A stretch of DNA of 64,000 nucleotides from the NCBI RefSeq assembly GCF_009649815.1, contig NZ_WJIC01000014.1, forward strand, positions 124,001 through 188,000, in the 5' to 3' direction. Origin of the DNA: Nocardia sp. SYP-A9097 (lineage in GTDB: Bacteria; Actinomycetota; Actinomycetes; Mycobacteriales; Mycobacteriaceae). This document shows, piece after piece, positions 8,632-18,124 of the stretch. Both the position numbers and the translations under genes were made by a program. Position 1 is the first letter of the stretch, and every line of letters begins with the position of its first letter. The notes under the pieces were generated by a model. That model saw only the letters and a list, made by a program, of their open reading frames with translations. It ran no database searches and was not told the origin of the DNA.

Positions 8632-9972
8632 TTATGTCCAGAAAACCGGATGCAGGCCCCAGGCCGCGAACTCCTTTGCCACGTATTCGCGCAGGGAGTC
8701 GCGGGTCGGGAAGCGGTCGGGGTCGGCGCCGGTGACCGCGAGGGTGACGGTTTCGCCGTCGCTCGACCAGGAGAGGTTGAGGCCGACCTCTACGCGGCGG
8801 AACAGGTCGGTGTCATTGGTGCAGACGACGGGGCGCATGAGCACCGATCGGGCGCGGATACCGGCGAAGGTGGCGACCGATTGCCCGGTTTCGCCGAGGT
8901 TGGTGCACAGGCATTCGGGGGCTTTGGCGGTGCGGGAGAAGCGGTCCAGGACGAAGCGGGGCAGCAGCATCTGGACCGGTTGCAGGTGTTGCAGGGCGGG
9001 GGTGGTGGCCGGGTCGGCGTAGGCGCGGGCGGCCTGTTTGACGGCGGCGCGGACCTGCGCCAGGTCGGTGAGTTCACCGGCGCGGTAGGGGACGGCGATG
9101 GGGAGTCCGGTGGTGGCATTACCGCGCGGGTCGTGCGGGACGCGCATGGAGTGCGGGATGTCGACGCGGACCTCGGAGCCGTCGGCAATGCGGCCGGAGC
9201 GGCCCAGAATGCCCACGGCCACACCGACCATGAGGCCGTTGGCGGTGCCCCGGTGGGCGGCGGCGACCGTATTCCATTCGGCCAGACCGGTTTCCACGAC
9301 CAGGCTGGCGGCGGTGTGCCGCGTCGGCAGCGGCAGCGCGGGTTCGGCCGGGCGGGGATTGCGCGCGGGCTCCTCGACGGCACGGGCGGCCATGGCGGCG
9401 CGGATACCCGATGCGGCCGAACGTAATTGGCCGAGTGCGTCGGCGAAGTGGCTGCGATACAAGCCGGTTCGCGGAGTATCGCCGACCAGGCGACCCGAGC
9501 TGGCGGCAATATCCACCGGCGCACCGGAATCCAAGCGATCCAGGGCATCGCCGACCGCGTACAGCACCGCTCCCCCGTCCGCGCCGACATGCGAGGTGAC
9601 CAGGGAGAGCAGCATGCCACCGGTCACGGTCGGGGCGGCCGAGAGGCGCCAGACCCGGCCGAGCGCGGGATCGAAGTCGACGCGACTCTGGTCGAAGAAC
9701 CAGTCCAGCACACCGTCTTCCGCCACCGGCTCGGACTGGGTGGCCGGCGGAATCGACTGTGCGGCAGGCATCCACCACGGGCGGGCGAACGGTACGCGGG
9801 TGGTGTGCACCCGCCGGGCCAGGAAGCCGTGCGCCAGGTGCGCGTGAAAGCGTTCCAGCACAGCGGAATCCAGTGGCTCGTCGAAACGCCAGGCCAGCTG
9901 ATTGACCAGGGCATTGCCGTACAGGGAGTGCAGTTTCAGGAACAGATCATCATCTGCGGTCAGCCGGTTCAT
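8632..9972 (-). CDS. Condensation-domain/PapA-like acyltransferase
   Basis: 446 residues resembling CoA-dependent acyltransferases of the condensation/PapA/WS-DGAT superfamily. The catalytic HxxxDG signature is present as SHVGADGG (His128, Asp132). The N-terminal half is the donor-side lobe and the C-terminal half has a DFGWG-like region around LNLSWSSDGE. It is the last gene of the glycolipid-like cluster and starts 15 bases after the permease with a strong GGAGG site. It probably transfers an acyl chain to a sugar or lipid alcohol; the acceptor is unknown. Confidence 0.72.
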   Translation of the reverse strand: MNRLTADDDLFLKLHSLYGNALVNQLAWRFDEPLDSAVLERFHAHLAHGFLARRVHTTRVPFARPWWMPAAQSIPPATQSEPVAEDGVLDWFFDQSRVDFDPALGRVWRLSAAPTVTGGMLLSLVTSHVGADGGAVLYAVGDALDRLDSGAPVDIAASSGRLVGDTPRTGLYRSHFADALGQLRSAASGIRAAMAARAVEEPARNPRPAEPALPLPTRHTAASLVVETGLAEWNTVAAAHRGTANGLMVGVAVGILGRSGRIADGSEVRVDIPHSMRVPHDPRGNATTGLPIAVPYRAGELTDLAQVRAAVKQAARAYADPATTPALQHLQPVQMLLPRFVLDRFSRTAKAPECLCTNLGETGQSVATFAGIRARSVLMRPVVCTNDTDLFRRVEVGLNLSWSSDGETVTLAVTGADPDRFPTRDSLREYVAKEFAAWGLHPVFWT

Positions 9973-9987
9973 GCCGGGTCCTCCGAA

Positions 9988-10821
9988 TCAGCGATTGCGC
10001 AGTGTGCGAACGGTCGAGGGGGCGAACACGATCGCGACCAGCAGTGCGGCCAGCACCGACCAGAGCAGGTCGCTGCCCGCGCGGCCCTCGTCGGCGAGGG
10101 TGCGCACGGCGGCCACCAGATGCGAGACCGGGTTGTAGTCCGAGACGTGCCGCAGCCAGGTCGGCATGGCCGCCACCGGCACCAGGGCATTGGAGGCGAA
10201 GCTCAGGAAGGTCAGCACCAGCATGGACATGCCCTGTACGGCGGCCGGACGGGCCACCGTCACGCCGATGAAGGCGAAAATCCAGCTCATGGCCGTGGTG
10301 GCGAGCACCACCAGCAGTGCGCCCAGGACCAGGCCGATGGGATGCTCGGGGCGGTAGCCCATGCCGAAGCCGACCAGCAGCACCATGAGCGCGGCGATCA
10401 CATATCTGGTCGCGCCGGAAACCAGCGCGCCGGTGACGGGCGCGGACCTGGCTATCGGCATGGCGACGAAGCGGTCGAAGACTCCCGACCGAATGTCCTC
10501 GGACAGTTGCACTCCGGTCGCCACCGATGAGGTGAGCACGATCTGCACCAGCACGCCCGGCACCAGGGTCGGGAGGTAGGCGTGCAGGCTGCCCGCGATG
10601 GCGGTACCGAACACACTGCCGAACAGCAGCGGCCCGATGATCGGCAGCAGCACCGCGTCATAAAGCAATTGGGGACTGTGCCGGAAGGTCAGCATCCCCC
10701 GCTTGGCCATGGTGAACGACTGCCGCAGCGCCGCACCGGGTCCGATATGCGTGACGGTGGGCCGGCGGGCAATACGGGGCTGTGGCGCTTCGACTACCGG
10801 TGAATCGGTCAGCACGGTCAT
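9988..10821 (-). CDS. ABC-2-type transporter permease (DrrB-like)
   Basis: 277 residues with about six membrane segments and the ABC-2 signature region around VRTLADEGRAGSDLLWS. An N-terminal cytoplasmic stretch precedes the first segment, as in daunorubicin-resistance DrrB and the DrrB/DrrC proteins that export phthiocerol lipids in mycobacteria. The start overlaps the ATPase stop by four bases (ATGA), so the two subunits are coupled. It would move a hydrophobic product, here probably the acylated glycolipid made by the neighbours. Confidence 0.85.
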   Translation of the reverse strand: MTVLTDSPVVEAPQPRIARRPTVTHIGPGAALRQSFTMAKRGMLTFRHSPQLLYDAVLLPIIGPLLFGSVFGTAIAGSLHAYLPTLVPGVLVQIVLTSSVATGVQLSEDIRSGVFDRFVAMPIARSAPVTGALVSGATRYVIAALMVLLVGFGMGYRPEHPIGLVLGALLVVLATTAMSWIFAFIGVTVARPAAVQGMSMLVLTFLSFASNALVPVAAMPTWLRHVSDYNPVSHLVAAVRTLADEGRAGSDLLWSVLAALLVAIVFAPSTVRTLRNR

Positions 10822-11777
10822 GCGGAGGCCCTCTCTTTCGCGGAGTGCCGGGTGAGGGCGAGGAAGACCGAGTTGAGGTCGGGGCGGTCGACGGCGAAGC
10901 CGCGCAGGCGAATTCCGCTGGTGCGGCAGGCGGTGAGGACATCGGCGGCACTGTCTATGTCGCGCAACGGAACCGTGAGGGTCGCGGGCGTATCACCGTG
11001 CAGCGGAGTCACTCCCACAATGCGCTCGACCGCGGCGTCCGCCAATGGCCGTTGCGCCGGATCGGCGAGATCGATGCGCAGCATCTCCTCGCCGAGGGAT
11101 GACTTCAATTCGCCCGCGGTGCCTTCGGCAACCACCGTGCCGTGATCGATGACGGCAATGCGGTCGGCGAGCGCGTCGGCCTCCTCCAGGTACTGGGTGG
11201 TGAGCAGGATGGTCGCGCCGCGTCCCACCAGGTCCCGCACGATCGACCACATGCGCTCGCGGGTGTGCGGGTCCAGGCCGGTGGTGGGTTCGTCGAGAAA
11301 GATCAAGGGCGGCAGGGTGATCAACGTTGCGGCCAGGTCGAGGCGGCGGCGCATCCCACCGGAGAAGGTGCCGACCCGGCGGCGCGCGGCGGCGGTCAGT
11401 TCGAATTGTTCCAGGAGTTCCTCGGCGCGGCGGGCGGCGGCGCGGCGATTGAGGCCGAGCAGTTGGCCGAACAGGCGCAGGTTCTCCACGGCGGTGAGGT
11501 TCTCGTCCACCGCGGCGTACTGGCCGGTGAGCCCGATCATGGAGCGGACGGCGGTCGCCTGACGCACCACATCGTGGCCGAAGACGGTGGCGGAGCCGGA
11601 ATCCGGGCGCAGCAGGGTGGCGAGCATGCGGACCGTGGTGGTCTTACCCGCGCCGTTCGGTCCGAGCAGGCCGAAGACGGTTCCGGCGGTGACTCGTAGG
11701 TCCACCTTGTCGACCGCGGTGAGTGAGCCGAAAGTCTTTCCCAGCGACTGTGTTTCGATTGCGAGTTCAGTGCTCAT
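10818..11777 (-). CDS. ABC transporter ATP-binding protein (DrrA-like)
   Basis: 319 residues. Walker A is GPNGAGKTTT, the ABC signature is FSGGMRRRLDLA, and Walker B is LIFLDEPTTG. A C-terminal extension of about 90 residues is typical of the DrrA family. An open frame extends far upstream, but ATG 11777 gives the canonical N-terminus and overlaps the glycosyltransferase stop by four bases. It energises the DrrB-like permease encoded next. Confidence 0.9.
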   Translation of the reverse strand: MSTELAIETQSLGKTFGSLTAVDKVDLRVTAGTVFGLLGPNGAGKTTTVRMLATLLRPDSGSATVFGHDVVRQATAVRSMIGLTGQYAAVDENLTAVENLRLFGQLLGLNRRAAARRAEELLEQFELTAAARRRVGTFSGGMRRRLDLAATLITLPPLIFLDEPTTGLDPHTRERMWSIVRDLVGRGATILLTTQYLEEADALADRIAVIDHGTVVAEGTAGELKSSLGEEMLRIDLADPAQRPLADAAVERIVGVTPLHGDTPATLTVPLRDIDSAADVLTACRTSGIRLRGFAVDRPDLNSVFLALTRHSAKERASA

Positions 11778-13108
11778 GGAGCACCTCCGATTCTGATGGT
11801 CGCCGCGCCGCTCGGCCGCGCTGCCGAGTCGACTGAACGGGGTGCCGAATTCACCTGTGCGGAGCTGGAATACACGCTCGACGACAAGGATTCGATGACA
11901 TCGGCGGCGCGGGCGACACCGTCGTCGCGGAAGCGCGTGCCGTAGGCGGACGCGCGCAGCATGACGGTCGGGTCGGTGGCGCGAATCAGGGCTCGTTCCA
12001 GGCGATCCGCCGACAATTGGGCGAATGGCAGCGTGACGCCGAGCCCGAGTACGTCCAGCTGCCGCCCCCAGAACGATTGATCCGCCTGGACCGAGCAGAT
12101 GACCGAAGGGACTCCGGCCCGTAGCGCGGCCGCGGTGGTTCCGGCCCCGCCGTGATGAATGGCCAGCGCACACCGCGGTAGCACCGCGCGATGATCCACC
12201 TGCGGTAGCACCGTCACCTTCGGCCCGTATTCGGGCGCGAACATGCTGCCCGTCAACAACACTCGCCGTCCCTGCCTTCGGCACACGTCCCGCACCATCT
12301 GCTCCACCGCGTGCGGATCGGCCACCGGCATGGACCCGAAACCCGCGTACACCGGCGGTTCCCCTGCCCGCAGCCACTCCGAGAGCAGGCGCGGGATGGC
12401 GTCGGCCTCGCCCGGAACGACCGGAAAGCCGGTGACCGGCGCACTGCCGAGTTCGTCACCCAAACCGGGAAAGAGCTCGATGTCGAACGCCTGAATCGCG
12501 ATACGGGCCGGAGACTCGGTGACGGCGCTCGCCGATTCGACGCGGACGGTCTCGTGGATAGCCCGGCGGAGCGCGGTGACCTCGGGGGTGAGCGAGAGCG
12601 CGCGTGCTTTGCCGAGCGCCTGCCAACCCAATTGATTCGCCTTGCCCGGCAGGCGATTTCCCCATGCGGTGGGAACTACCGGCACGGATCGATTCGCCCG
12701 GATCGGGAAGAAGTGCAGGGCCGCCAAGGGAATTCCCCGGGCGGTGGCGATTTCAGCGGCGAGTTCCTCGCAGGCCATGCCGGTGACCAGCACATCCGCG
12801 TCCTCGGCAATGGACCGCAGATCCCTTGCCGCCTCGGCGAATCCGCGTCGTTGCAGATCGACCAGGGCGCGAATCCGCTGCACCGGATTCCAGCTGGAGA
12901 ATCGGCGGTCCTGCTGCTGTGCCCGCAGCAGCTCTGCGGTGTCGACCCCGAAGGGGACCGCCGAAACGCCGTACCCGGTAGCGAATTCCACCAGATTCGG
13001 CGAGACCGCCACCGTGACCCGATGCCCGCGCGCGGCCAGCTCCCGGCCCAGCAGCGCCCCCGGCTGCGCATCACCCCGGCTGCCAGCGAAGGCCAGTAGC
13101 ACAGTCAC
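11774..13108 (-). CDS. GT1-family glycosyltransferase
   Basis: 444 residues, GT-B fold. The N-terminal start VLLAFAGSRGDAQPG is the acceptor-side signature of UGT-like enzymes. The C-terminal nucleotide-sugar site is HHGGAGTTAAALRAGVP followed by DQSFWGRQL. It resembles enzymes that glycosylate glycopeptidolipids, phenolic glycolipids and macrolides. It lies between an acyltransferase (three bases upstream) and the ABC ATPase (four-base overlap), so its product is probably acylated and exported by the same operon. Sugar and aglycone are not predictable. Confidence 0.87.
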   Translation of the reverse strand: MTVLLAFAGSRGDAQPGALLGRELAARGHRVTVAVSPNLVEFATGYGVSAVPFGVDTAELLRAQQQDRRFSSWNPVQRIRALVDLQRRGFAEAARDLRSIAEDADVLVTGMACEELAAEIATARGIPLAALHFFPIRANRSVPVVPTAWGNRLPGKANQLGWQALGKARALSLTPEVTALRRAIHETVRVESASAVTESPARIAIQAFDIELFPGLGDELGSAPVTGFPVVPGEADAIPRLLSEWLRAGEPPVYAGFGSMPVADPHAVEQMVRDVCRRQGRRVLLTGSMFAPEYGPKVTVLPQVDHRAVLPRCALAIHHGGAGTTAAALRAGVPSVICSVQADQSFWGRQLDVLGLGVTLPFAQLSADRLERALIRATDPTVMLRASAYGTRFRDDGVARAADVIESLSSSVYSSSAQVNSAPRSVDSAARPSGAATIRIGGAP

Positions 13109-13111
13109 GGC

Positions 13112-14614
13112 TCAGCCCCGCGCCGCTACCGGAACAAGTTGGCGTGCGGCCTCTTTCGGCTCCGTTGTGGCAGGACCAGCGGCGGATATGACGGCACACG
13201 CGCCTTCCGGAGCTGCCGTGCCCGCGACGTCCGAGACTTCCGCTTCGGCGAATTCGCGCATGGCGCGGGTGAATTCGGCGAGGAAGCGGTCCATGTCGTG
13301 GGCGGGGAAGGCGGCGGGGAAGCGGGTGGACAGGCGCAGACCGTCGGCGGCTCGGACTATCCAGAAGAAGACTTCGTCGCCGGAGTAGGACTCGGCGCGC
13401 AGGGTGTGGCCGCGCAGGGATTCGACCAGTTCGTAGTCGGGGAGGACGCGGATATCCAGGAAGGAAACGCCGAAACGGGGGCGGTCGGCGCAGTTCAGCA
13501 GTTCGAGGGCGCGGGTCCAGGTGGCGTCATTGGCGATTCGGGAGCGGCGCAGGGTTTGACGGGTGGCTTCCAGGGCGTTATCGAGATCCAGATCGGGGGC
13601 CAGGGTGATATCGAGGGGGACGACATTCACGAACCAGCCCATGGATTCGAGCCATTTCACGTCCGGGCGGGTGGCGATGGGCATGATCGCCCGCATGGAG
13701 ATGTATCCGAACGCGCGCCGGTAGGCGATGGCCAGGGCGGTGAAGACCGCTACTGTGAGGCGATGCCCGCGTTCGGTGACCATGGTCTCGATCTGCTCGA
13801 GTTCATTGAGCGGCAACAGTTTTCGCGAGACGCTGGTCTGCGGCAGTGCGGATGGCGTGCCGCTGCCCGCGGTAATGGCGGGCTCGAAGCGCGGGAGCAT
13901 GCCGCCGGAGCCGTCCAGGAAGTTCTGCCACATTCGTACGGCCTCGCATTGCGGGGTGAGCGCTGCGGCGGTGCCGCGCTCCAGAGCGGCGAAATCCGCT
14001 GCGCTGCCGAAGGTTACGGATTCGCGCACCGGCTCGCCATTGACGACCGCGCTGTAGAGGGCGCGCAGCTCCAGGATCACAATGGCCTGCGAGTAGGCGT
14101 CCATGACCGAGTGGTCGGCGGCGATCAGCACGGTGAAGTCGGCGGTAGCGGGGTGTTCGATCGTGGCGAGCAGGCAGTGCGGCCACGCCAGCGCGGAGAG
14201 TCGCCGTTCCAGTGTGTCGCAGAGGTATTCGCTGATCACACCGGCGCCGGTAATGCCCGGGACCGGTTCGGCGGCCACCGCAACGGCGTCCGGGGCGCAG
14301 CTCAGCCGCCGCGGTTCCGGGTCATCGAGGGTGTCGAGTGTGGTGCGCAGGCCCTCGTGCCGGGCATGCCACAGGCGTACGGTCTCGCGCCAATGTTCGG
14401 CGTGGAAGGGCGAATCCATTTCGAAGATGGTGCCGATCCAGCGGCCGCGGCCGGGGCGGGGATCGTCGGCATCGGTGTCCATGCAGTGCCGGACATGCAC
14501 GCTGGTGAAGGGTCGCTCGTCGGCGGTCCAGGTGTGACCCGGGGCGAGTTCGGGCCGCCACAGGGTCAAAGCGCCGGGGCGCAAAGCGAATTCGGATAGG
14601 TGCGTGTATTCCAT
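13112..14614 (-). CDS. Condensation-domain acyltransferase (PapA-like)
   Basis: 500 residues of the condensation superfamily. The catalytic motif is degenerate in the usual HHxxxDG sense but keeps the essential His and Asp: ADHSVMDAYS (His168, Asp172). Long PapA-like proteins of this kind esterify trehalose or other sugars in mycobacterial lipids. It is the first gene of the five-gene operon, with GAGGA upstream of the start. The last 45 residues are Ala-rich and probably disordered. It likely acts with the second, shorter acyltransferase at the other end of the cluster. Confidence 0.75.
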   Translation of the reverse strand: MEYTHLSEFALRPGALTLWRPELAPGHTWTADERPFTSVHVRHCMDTDADDPRPGRGRWIGTIFEMDSPFHAEHWRETVRLWHARHEGLRTTLDTLDDPEPRRLSCAPDAVAVAAEPVPGITGAGVISEYLCDTLERRLSALAWPHCLLATIEHPATADFTVLIAADHSVMDAYSQAIVILELRALYSAVVNGEPVRESVTFGSAADFAALERGTAAALTPQCEAVRMWQNFLDGSGGMLPRFEPAITAGSGTPSALPQTSVSRKLLPLNELEQIETMVTERGHRLTVAVFTALAIAYRRAFGYISMRAIMPIATRPDVKWLESMGWFVNVVPLDITLAPDLDLDNALEATRQTLRRSRIANDATWTRALELLNCADRPRFGVSFLDIRVLPDYELVESLRGHTLRAESYSGDEVFFWIVRAADGLRLSTRFPAAFPAHDMDRFLAEFTRAMREFAEAEVSDVAGTAAPEGACAVISAAGPATTEPKEAARQLVPVAARG

Positions 14615-15125
14615 ATCGATGTCCTCATCGAAATAAATGACCGGCGTTCGGGGCGTGGGTATTTCGTAAAATTAGGCGCCCTTGAATTCATGTATGGCGA
14701 ATTGGAGGCTATCAGCCAGCACACCGGACGATCCCGCATCGGCGGGAGACGCGGCATCGCCTCCTTCATCAGTTTGACGCGGTGCGCCGAGACGGCGCTC
14801 GACCTGACGAGCAGTTTGAGATAGCGGCAACGCTGCCGGAAATGGCGCCAAATGAGGCGCGCACCAATAACAGCATCGTTATATCAAAACCGCAATACAC
14901 CAGCTCGCAAACAATTGGTTAACGGAATGCTCGCGAGACTTTCGTCACTCCACCCCCCAAGCGGTAACACGACACGAATTATGCGCGCCCGCACCGATTT
15001 CCGCGCCCGGAGATCGCCGGAAGTGATATATCATCGCAATTCGAGTTCATTGTGTTGTGCACCACTCTCCGAGACTGACAGGTTTCACTCCGGTCGACCG
15101 CGGCAGCAACGGAAGGACCTCGAGG
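14615..15125. promoter_or_regulatory. Long divergent intergenic region
   Basis: About 510 bases without a convincing gene, less GC-rich than the rest. It must carry promoters for the leftward glycolipid cluster and the rightward hydrolase. TGATATATCA (15024-15033) is a perfect palindrome about 90 bases before the hydrolase start. Short open frames here have poor composition and start inside the neighbouring gene. Confidence 0.4.
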
Positions 15126-16130
15126 ATGCGGGTTATGGCACTGTGGCGCGTCCTCGCCACAGCATTGGCGGCGGCGACCATGCTCGCCGGATCGTGGACA
15201 GCGGTGGCCGCGGCCGATGACCCCCCGCCCACCGCGCAAACCGTCTTCGGTGGCGACCGACCGCATCCGGTGGCGACCTCGGTCCGCACCAATCCCTGCC
15301 AGGACTCGGCGTACGGGCTGAACCAGCACATCGTCATCCACCTGTTCGGCAACCGCGACGATATGACCTGCACGCAGGCGTTCCCCTACGGCCCGGACTC
15401 CCCGGCGGGCGTGAACACCTACTATCCGGCCGATATCGCCGATACCGGCAGCGCGCCGCTGATCGTGCTCACCGGCGGATTCGAATCCAGCCCCGGAATG
15501 TACGACCGGCTGGCTCGGCAGTGGGTCAGCAACGGGTTCGTAGTGGTGATCGCCTACGAATGGTTCAACTCACTGGCGTATGTCCCCGCGGCGGCGCTGG
15601 CCGTGGCCATGTCGGCCGACCGCGATCCCGCATCACCGCTGTACCAGCGAATCGATCTGTCCCGCACCATCTTCGCGGGCCATTCGGCCGGCGGCCAGGC
15701 ATCCCTGCAAATCGCCACGCTACTGCCGCCCTTGGAAAAGACCATCAACCCCGACCTACACGTAGCCGGTGTCCTCGCGATCCAGCCCGCCCCCCTCGCG
15801 GTAGGCGCACTCATCAACGTCCCAACCCTATTCCTCACCGGCGACAACGATTTCATAGTCCCCGACTTCGCCTGGGTCCGCTGGTGGCAATACAACCTGA
15901 CCTTCAACGCCCCCGCCTGGATAGCGAATGCCCGTGGCGTAAGCCACTTCTCGGTAGTCGACGAATTGAACAACTACCTCTCCGCCGGAACCGCAGTAGC
16001 CTGGCTACGCTACCTAGCCTTCGACGACGAATCCGCCAAGAGCTATTTCGTCGGCCCCAACTGGCAACTACCCACCGACAAAACGTATTTCAGTGTCGAC
16101 CGCAATCCGCTGGCCAATAGCATCGACTGA
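15126..16130 (+). CDS. Secreted alpha/beta hydrolase, dienelactone hydrolase/chlorophyllase-like
   Basis: 334 residues with a Sec signal peptide (about residues 1-30, ending AVAAADD). The nucleophile elbow is FAGHSAGGQAS, and the LTGDNDFIVPD segment likely holds the catalytic Asp. Overall architecture matches exported chlorophyllase/PET-hydrolase-like members of the DLH group. ATG 15126 was chosen because GGAAGGA lies about seven bases upstream. The gene stands alone, convergent with the FadD gene. The substrate, probably an ester, is unknown. Confidence 0.78.
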   Translation: MRVMALWRVLATALAAATMLAGSWTAVAAADDPPPTAQTVFGGDRPHPVATSVRTNPCQDSAYGLNQHIVIHLFGNRDDMTCTQAFPYGPDSPAGVNTYYPADIADTGSAPLIVLTGGFESSPGMYDRLARQWVSNGFVVVIAYEWFNSLAYVPAAALAVAMSADRDPASPLYQRIDLSRTIFAGHSAGGQASLQIATLLPPLEKTINPDLHVAGVLAIQPAPLAVGALINVPTLFLTGDNDFIVPDFAWVRWWQYNLTFNAPAWIANARGVSHFSVVDELNNYLSAGTAVAWLRYLAFDDESAKSYFVGPNWQLPTDKTYFSVDRNPLANSID

Positions 16131-16147
16131 CCAGCGGGTCGAACGGG

Positions 16148-17950
16148 TCAGGAGTAGATGGCGGTTACTTCGGTGGCGTACTTCTCCAGGACTACGGCTC
16201 GCTTGAGGGAGAGTTTGGGGGTTAGTTCGCCGGTTTCTTGGGTCCAGTCGGCGGAGAGGATGCGGATCTTTTTGACGGCCTCGGCTTTTGAGACCTTTTT
16301 GTTTGAATCTGCTACTGCGGCTTCGATTTCGGCTACCAGCAGTGCGTGGGTGGTCAGGTCTTCGAGGGTTATGTCGGCGGTGATGTTGTTGCGGTCTCGC
16401 CAGCCGGGGAGGGCGTCTCGGTCGAGGGTGATGAGGACGGCTACGAAGGGCTTGTTGTCGCCGACGATCATGCACTGACCGATCAGGGGGTGGGCGCGGA
16501 GTGTGTCTTCCATGGGGGCGGGGGAGACGTTTTTGCCCGCGGCGGTGACGATGATTTCTTTTTTGCGGCCGGTGATGGAGAGGTAGCCGTCATCGTCCAG
16601 GGAGCCGAGATCGCCGGTGTGGAACCAGTCATCGGTGAGGGCCTCGGCGGTGGCGGCTTCGTTCTTCCAGTAGCCGTTGAAGACGACATTGCCGCGCAGC
16701 AGGACTTCGCCGTCTTCCGCGATGCGGACGGCATTACCTTCGATCGGGATGCCGACCGTGCCAACTCGCATGTGGGACAGCGTGTTCACGGTGACGGCGG
16801 CACTGGATTCGGTCAACCCGTAGCCCTCGAATACCGGGACGCCGATACCGCGGAAGAAGTGGCCGAGGCGGGCGCCGAGCGGGCCGCCGCCGGAGACCGC
16901 TCCGGTGCACCGACCACCAAGGGCCGCACGGAGTTTCGAGTATACGAGCTTGTCGAAGACAGCGTGCTTCAGGCGCAACACCAGGCCCGCGCCGCCGGAC
17001 TGCTGCGCTTCACTCCAGGCGATGGCGGTGTCGGCGGCCAGGTCGAAGATCTTGCCCTTGCCGCTGTCATGCGCCTGCTGCTTCGCGCCGTTGTAGACCT
17101 TCTCGAACACGCGCGGCACGGCCAGGATGAAATCCGGCTTGTGCGAAGCGAATTGGGTGGTGAGGGTGGACCAGTCGGAGGTGTGCGCGACGGTCACCTT
17201 GGCGGCCAGCGAGCTGACCGCGATGGCACGGGCGAAGACATGCGCCAGCGGCAGGAACATGAGCGTCGTCTTGCCGTCGGCGAGCAGGTGGCTCAGCGCC
17301 AGTCTGCCCGAGAGAGCCTCGGCGAGCAGGTTCTCATGGGTGAGGACAACGCCTTTGGGTCGTCCGGTGGTGCCGGAGGTGTAGATGAGGGTGGCGGAGG
17401 TGGCCGCACCTACCTCGGCGCGCCGCTCGGTCAGCACCGAATCGGCAACCGCGCCACCGCGTTCGATCAGCGCATCCACCGCACCCTGATCCAGGCGCAG
17501 CGTCTCGAGCAGATCGGGGGTGCTGATCTCGGCGACGGTCGCGGCATGCCGTTCGTTCTCGACGATCAGCAGCTTGGTCCCGGAATCCTCCAGAATCCAG
17601 CGCGCCTGATCGGCGGCGGACGAATCGTAGATGGCGACCGTGCACGCGCCGGCGGTCCAGATGGCGTAGTCGACGAGCGTCCACTCGTAGCGAGTGGCGG
17701 ACATCAATGCGACCCGATCACCCGCCTGCACACCGGAGGCGATGAGCCCCTTGGCAATCGCGCGCACCTGCGCGGCGAATTCGGCGACGGTCACATCGGT
17801 CCAACCGCCGTCCACCGGCCGCCGGAAGGCGATGAAGTCCGGGGAGGTGCGGGCGAGGTCGTCGACGATATCGGTGAGCGAGGCACCCTCGGCAATGACG
17901 TAGGACGCCTTCGTTTCGACCTCACGTCCGGCAATCGCGGTGGATCCCAT
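16148..17950 (-). CDS. Long-chain fatty-acid-CoA ligase (FadD15-like)
   Basis: 600 residues, the usual length of FadD15-type ligases, which activate fatty acids to acyl-CoA using ATP. The AMP-binding P-loop is YTSGTTGRPKG, followed by YGLTESSA, the TGDLG motif and the C-terminal GRKKEIIVTAAGKNVSP hinge. ATG 17950 is used rather than an upstream in-frame start, because the upstream residues lack family character. It follows the MarR gene after 174 bases, so it may have its own promoter. It could supply acyl-CoA to the neighbouring lipid pathways. Confidence 0.9.
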   Translation of the reverse strand: MGSTAIAGREVETKASYVIAEGASLTDIVDDLARTSPDFIAFRRPVDGGWTDVTVAEFAAQVRAIAKGLIASGVQAGDRVALMSATRYEWTLVDYAIWTAGACTVAIYDSSAADQARWILEDSGTKLLIVENERHAATVAEISTPDLLETLRLDQGAVDALIERGGAVADSVLTERRAEVGAATSATLIYTSGTTGRPKGVVLTHENLLAEALSGRLALSHLLADGKTTLMFLPLAHVFARAIAVSSLAAKVTVAHTSDWSTLTTQFASHKPDFILAVPRVFEKVYNGAKQQAHDSGKGKIFDLAADTAIAWSEAQQSGGAGLVLRLKHAVFDKLVYSKLRAALGGRCTGAVSGGGPLGARLGHFFRGIGVPVFEGYGLTESSAAVTVNTLSHMRVGTVGIPIEGNAVRIAEDGEVLLRGNVVFNGYWKNEAATAEALTDDWFHTGDLGSLDDDGYLSITGRKKEIIVTAAGKNVSPAPMEDTLRAHPLIGQCMIVGDNKPFVAVLITLDRDALPGWRDRNNITADITLEDLTTHALLVAEIEAAVADSNKKVSKAEAVKKIRILSADWTQETGELTPKLSLKRAVVLEKYATEVTAIYS

Positions 17951-18124
17951 CGTTCTACGACCTCTCTCGTGGCGCTGCCCGAACCGCGGTGTCCGGTACG
18001 CGGGCAAACTCTCGCACGACCCGCGAAGCAGGGCCAATTCACAATGCTGGAGCCATGCGCCGTGGATCACAATGTGCGAGCGAACATCGCGCACACCCGC
18101 AGAGTGTGCCGCGGCCCATTTCGG

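Noticed and set aside
11778..12377. 200-residue N-terminal extension of the ABC ATPase frame
   Set aside because: Lies inside the glycosyltransferase gene and reads as Arg/Gly-rich noise; the normal start at 11777 is well supported.
14600..14824. Possible small gene in the intergenic region
   Set aside because: Starts inside the acyltransferase gene, has no ribosome site and no family character.
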